Assembly (NCBI GenBank): GCA_050954885.1
Contig: JBPBPI010000082.1
Coordinates: 1 to 9,482 of the forward strand
Source of the DNA: JBPBPI01 sp050954885
GTDB lineage: Bacteria; Pseudomonadota; Alphaproteobacteria; Caedimonadales; Caedimonadaceae
Length of the DNA stretch: 9,482 nucleotides
Direction of reading: 5' to 3'
The notes below the pieces were generated by a model. That model saw nothing but the letters and a program-made list of their open reading frames with translations. It was not told the DNA's origin and ran no database searches. A program made the translations under genes and the position numbers. How positions within the stretch are numbered: the stretch's first letter is position 1; each line of letters begins with the position of its first letter. Shown here piece by piece: positions 6,905-9,482 of this stretch.

Positions 6905-6990
6905 ATTTAAGTAGGCATCTCATTTAAAACTTTATATAAACACCTTTAATATTAAAAATAATAATTTTCTACAGAGAGATGATCATTTAA
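6905..6990 (+). promoter_or_regulatory. AT-rich trkA-sel1 gap with possible promoter
   Basis: This 86-bp gap is strongly A/T-rich. TATAAA-like text at 6935-6940 and TAATAT at 6947-6952, the latter 17 bases after TTAAAA (6924-6929), could serve as promoter boxes. In such composition chance matches are frequent. AGAGAG at 6973-6978, 12 bases before ATG 6991, is the probable ribosome binding site. No hairpin terminator for trkA is visible, so read-through from the ntr-trkA transcript is also possible. Confidence 0.3.
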
Positions 6991-9330
6991 ATGATGTTGA
7001 GATGTGTTTTAAGGTGGGTTTTTTTAACATTAACTTTATATTCTCAAGCCTTGGCGTCAAGTCATTTAATATGTGATGAATTTTTTGAAAAATCCAAGAA
7101 TGGACGACCAAGAAAAGGCATCCAAGAGCAAAAAACCATAAGTTCTTTTTGGTCCTACCAAAGTGATCCAGATATCCAACAAAAAATCATTCGGTTTTGT
7201 TACGAACAAATCTATAGCCAAGAGATTTTATGGCACGAACTTGATTTATCAAAATGGGGCAATCTTTTAGAGCGTCTTCACCATGATCCTTATTTTGGTG
7301 CGGTCTTGGTTGAAAGTGGTTATCTATCTGATGACGATTTTAGAATGCAATATCCAAAAATATTGACCTTTATAGACAGCCAAGCAAAAGCCTTAGATCC
7401 TTTACATCTTTATTTTCAAGGACGCTTGCTTGAGTTAAATCTTGAAAAAACAGAAGATCTACAACAGTCTTTTAATTATACCAAAATGTTTGATTTTTAC
7501 AATCAAGCGGCCCATCAATATCAGCCGGCTGCCTTAAATAGGCTTGCTTATTTACATTTTGAAGGAAAGGGAACGCCACAAAACTATCATCAAGCTTATC
7601 AATGTCTTGAAAAAGCATTGAAACAGAATAATTATGTCTCATCTTATGTAAATTTAGGGGATGTTTATGCTTTTGGTCTTTACGGCACCGATATAAATTT
7701 AGATAAAGCCATAAAATATTATGATTATGCTCTCTCCTTTAATTATCCGCGGGCTTGGATAAGTTTGGCCTCTATTTTTTATAAAGAAAACAATTTGGAG
7801 TATTTAACATGTCTTCATCATGCCGCCGCTGAAGAACATCCCACGGCGTTCAATTTTTTGGGAATTTACTATCAAAGCATTTATGATATCTCAACAGCAC
7901 TTTATTGTTTTAAGCGCGCGGCCCTTCAAGGTCATGCTGAAGCCCTTTACAGCCTTGGTATGATATATGCTGAAACTCAAGCCGATGAACTCAACGAAAA
8001 TAATAAAAAATCCTTAAAATGTTTTGAAAAAGCGGCGCAAAAAGGTCATAAGATAGCTCAATATCTTTGGGGCCGGCATCTTTTTGATAAAGCAAAGACG
8101 CAAGTGGAATACCAAGGGGCGTTAAATTATGTTCAATCTGCCGCGCAATATTATGCCCCTGCTCAATTGTTTATGGGTGTCTTATATCAAAAGGGTAAAC
8201 ATGTTGATAAAAATTATAATGAAGCCTGTCGTTATTTCAGCTTAGCCGCCTATCAAGGATGTGCAGAAAGCGATTGCTGGTTAGGACGAGCCTATTCAAA
8301 AGGTCTTGGTGTTGATAAAAATGATCAAAAATCGAAGGAACATTTTTTAAAATCGACCGGTCAAAATTTTCCGCAAGCGTATTATTATTGGGGGCAATTA
8401 CATGAACAAGGCTTGGATGTCCCTCAAAACTTTCCTAAAGCTTTGGGATGCTATCAATACGCGGCGGAAAAAGGATCATTAAAAGCACAATTTAAATTGG
8501 GTCAATACTACGACAGTATCCAACAACCAAGACTTGCTTTAAACTATTATACGCGTTCTGCGCGGCAAGGTTATATACATTCACAATTGCACCTTGCAAA
8601 ATTAGATCAATCTCGTGACGATACACTCACAGATCCTAAATATTTAAAATGGTATCTTAAAATTGCGGTATCTAAGCAAAAATATAAAGACGCAGCCATG
8701 GCCGAGATTGGTAAAATACTGACCTTAGAAAGACCTGATTTATTAATTGTTGGTGAGAAAGTCATTTCTCTCCAACAATATATCCAAGAAATACTAAGGA
8801 TACTTATCGTTAAAAGAGATGATTTTATAATCCATGGACTGCAAAATTATTCGCATAGTCAAAAGATTCAAATAGATGTTATGGTTAAAGCAACTTATGA
8901 TAAAATGATTGACCTGTTATATTTATTAAAACAAAAATGTCTGCTTTTTGATCGCCCTGGCTTTATGATAACATCATTTCATCTTCAAAAAAATCTTTTA
9001 GATCAATCTTCATTTGCCAATGCATATATAATCAACGACTTAAATTATCTGACAGTTGGCACCAAAAATGTCACTGAAGCAGATAAATTTATGCAATTCA
9101 AAAAAAATTTAGAACTGCACCTTATTATTTTTAAAAAGATTGAAGATCTAATAGTCTTAGAACTTGGTCAAAGCTTTAAATACGACAATATTATTGAAAA
9201 TATTCTCACAAGACTCCTTGATATGATTGTCAAAGATGCCCCTTATCGCAATCAATTATTTTTAAATAAATATCCACCTTTGAAAAAAATGTACGAACAT
9301 TATTCTTTTGTTAATAAAGTTTTTGACTGA
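6991..9330 (+). CDS. Secreted Sel1-repeat (TPR-like) protein with unrecognised C-terminal region
   Basis: 779 residues. The N-terminus (basic, then hydrophobic 9-18, then ALA at 20-22) looks like a cleavable Sec signal peptide, so the mature protein is probably periplasmic or exported. There is no lipobox. Residues 23-160 are a divergent helical lead-in. About 165-575 hold ten to eleven Sel1-like repeats of 32-42 residues with the pattern 'A..LG..Y..G.GV..N..KA..Y...AA..G...A'. The clearest are VLYQKGKHVDKNYNEACRYF (397-416), AYSKGLGVDKND (434-445) and HEQGLDVPQNFPKALGCY (471-488); several in the middle (255-350) are degenerate or short. About 580-779 is hydrophobic-helical and matches no family I recognise. 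Sel1 repeats form solenoids that bind other proteins, and in host-associated bacteria often act as envelope or effector-type proteins; a specific role cannot be given. Codon use looks more A/T-rich than in ntrX and trkA, and the gene is probably not part of the conserved ntr cluster. Confidence 0.88.
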   Translation: MMLRCVLRWVFLTLTLYSQALASSHLICDEFFEKSKNGRPRKGIQEQKTISSFWSYQSDPDIQQKIIRFCYEQIYSQEILWHELDLSKWGNLLERLHHDPYFGAVLVESGYLSDDDFRMQYPKILTFIDSQAKALDPLHLYFQGRLLELNLEKTEDLQQSFNYTKMFDFYNQAAHQYQPAALNRLAYLHFEGKGTPQNYHQAYQCLEKALKQNNYVSSYVNLGDVYAFGLYGTDINLDKAIKYYDYALSFNYPRAWISLASIFYKENNLEYLTCLHHAAAEEHPTAFNFLGIYYQSIYDISTALYCFKRAALQGHAEALYSLGMIYAETQADELNENNKKSLKCFEKAAQKGHKIAQYLWGRHLFDKAKTQVEYQGALNYVQSAAQYYAPAQLFMGVLYQKGKHVDKNYNEACRYFSLAAYQGCAESDCWLGRAYSKGLGVDKNDQKSKEHFLKSTGQNFPQAYYYWGQLHEQGLDVPQNFPKALGCYQYAAEKGSLKAQFKLGQYYDSIQQPRLALNYYTRSARQGYIHSQLHLAKLDQSRDDTLTDPKYLKWYLKIAVSKQKYKDAAMAEIGKILTLERPDLLIVGEKVISLQQYIQEILRILIVKRDDFIIHGLQNYSHSQKIQIDVMVKATYDKMIDLLYLLKQKCLLFDRPGFMITSFHLQKNLLDQSSFANAYIINDLNYLTVGTKNVTEADKFMQFKKNLELHLIIFKKIEDLIVLELGQSFKYDNIIENILTRLLDMIVKDAPYRNQLFLNKYPPLKKMYEHYSFVNKVFD

Positions 9331-9346
9331 CTTTTTTGATTTTTGT
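9316..9346 (+). terminator. Possible weak terminator overlapping the sel1-gene stop
   Basis: AAAGT (9317-9321) can pair with ACTTT (around 9330-9334) across the stop codon, followed by T-rich text (TTTTTTGATTTTTG). The stem is only five A/T-rich pairs, so this is at best a weak intrinsic terminator. Confidence 0.2.
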
Positions 9347-9367
9347 AATGGGGAATATTTTGCCCAC

Positions 9368-9407
9368 CCTCTTAAAATTTTAGGTAACCCGAGTTATGTT
9401 TAAGAGG
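9368..9407. repeat. Perfect 9-bp inverted repeat in the 3' non-coding tail
   Basis: CCTCTTAAA at 9368-9376 is matched exactly by TTTAAGAGG at 9399-9407. Between them TAAC (9385-9388) and GTTA (9393-9396) can form a small inner stem with loop CCGA. Neither strand continues into a clear U-tract, so it is not an obvious terminator. It could be an RNA hairpin, a binding site or a repeat element remnant. Confidence 0.45.
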
Positions 9408-9437
9408 CGTGTAAAAAAGTTTAAAGTATTGAAAACA

Positions 9438-9482
9438 TTGGAGTATCATTTTGGGTATTAAATCTCAAAAAGGATACCCCAA
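9438..9482. repeat. Imperfect 45-bp palindrome at the right edge
   Basis: The left arm TTGGAGTATCATTTTGGG (9438-9455) is nearly the reverse complement of the right arm CTCAAAAAGGATACCCCAA (9464-9482), with loop TATTAAAT. As RNA it would give about 16 pairs with two mismatches, one bulge and one G-U. The outer ten positions (TTGG-GTATC) differ by one base only. It ends exactly at the window edge, so the right side may extend. On the minus strand the hairpin is followed by TGTTTTC, a poor U-tract. Possible natures are a bidirectional terminator, a small miniature or REP-like element, or the end of an insertion sequence just outside. Confidence 0.55.

Noticed and set aside
9331..9482. tRNA or other known RNA gene, or CRISPR array, in the final non-coding stretch
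   Set aside because: No cloverleaf arms, no T-loop consensus and no regularly spaced repeats; only the two inverted repeats already listed.

Overview
The window looks like chromosome of an AT-rich alphaproteobacterium, probably of the host-associated type (Holosporales or Rickettsiales-like). That placement is an inference. It rests on the alphaproteobacterial gene order ntrY-ntrX-trkA, an FtsY without a long acidic N-terminus, a Rpn/PD-(D/E)XK transposase-like nuclease remnant, a secreted Sel1-repeat protein, and A/T-rich codon use.

Layout. Positions 1-433 hold the 3' end of a Rpn-family nuclease/transposase-like gene, open to the left edge. Its conserved C-terminal tail is put out of frame at a run of six A. 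A second short tail-like stub of the same family follows (about 426-508). ftsY (509-1447, minus strand) encodes the signal recognition particle receptor GTPase. A 70-bp divergent intergenic region separates it from a rightward cluster. The cluster starts with a small Fis-type helix-turn-helix protein (1518-1781). Next are the membrane histidine kinase NtrY (1788-4028), the response regulator NtrX (4114-5484) and the potassium-uptake regulator TrkA (5528-6904). After an 86-bp AT-rich gap comes a 779-residue secreted Sel1/TPR-like repeat protein with an unrecognised C-terminal part (6991-9330). The last 152 bases carry no gene, but they contain two inverted repeats, one an imperfect 45-bp palindrome ending exactly at the window edge.

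How the genes fit together. NtrY and NtrX form a two-component system with trkA directly downstream, as in many alphaproteobacteria, where ntrB-ntrC normally stand just upstream. Here ntrB and the receiver and AAA+ parts of ntrC are missing. In their place is a stand-alone protein that resembles the linker plus DNA-binding end of alphaproteobacterial NtrC, including the 'REVEKPLI' stretch ahead of the helix-turn-helix. The most interesting reading is that the lost NtrC left a free DNA-binding domain co-transcribed with NtrYX. NtrX itself lacks the GAFTGA loop and has Asp instead of Glu in Walker B, so classical sigma-54 activation looks unlikely. Both ntrX flanks carry short direct repeats with a 17-bp period. 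The one at the 3' end spans the stop codon and builds a small hairpin.
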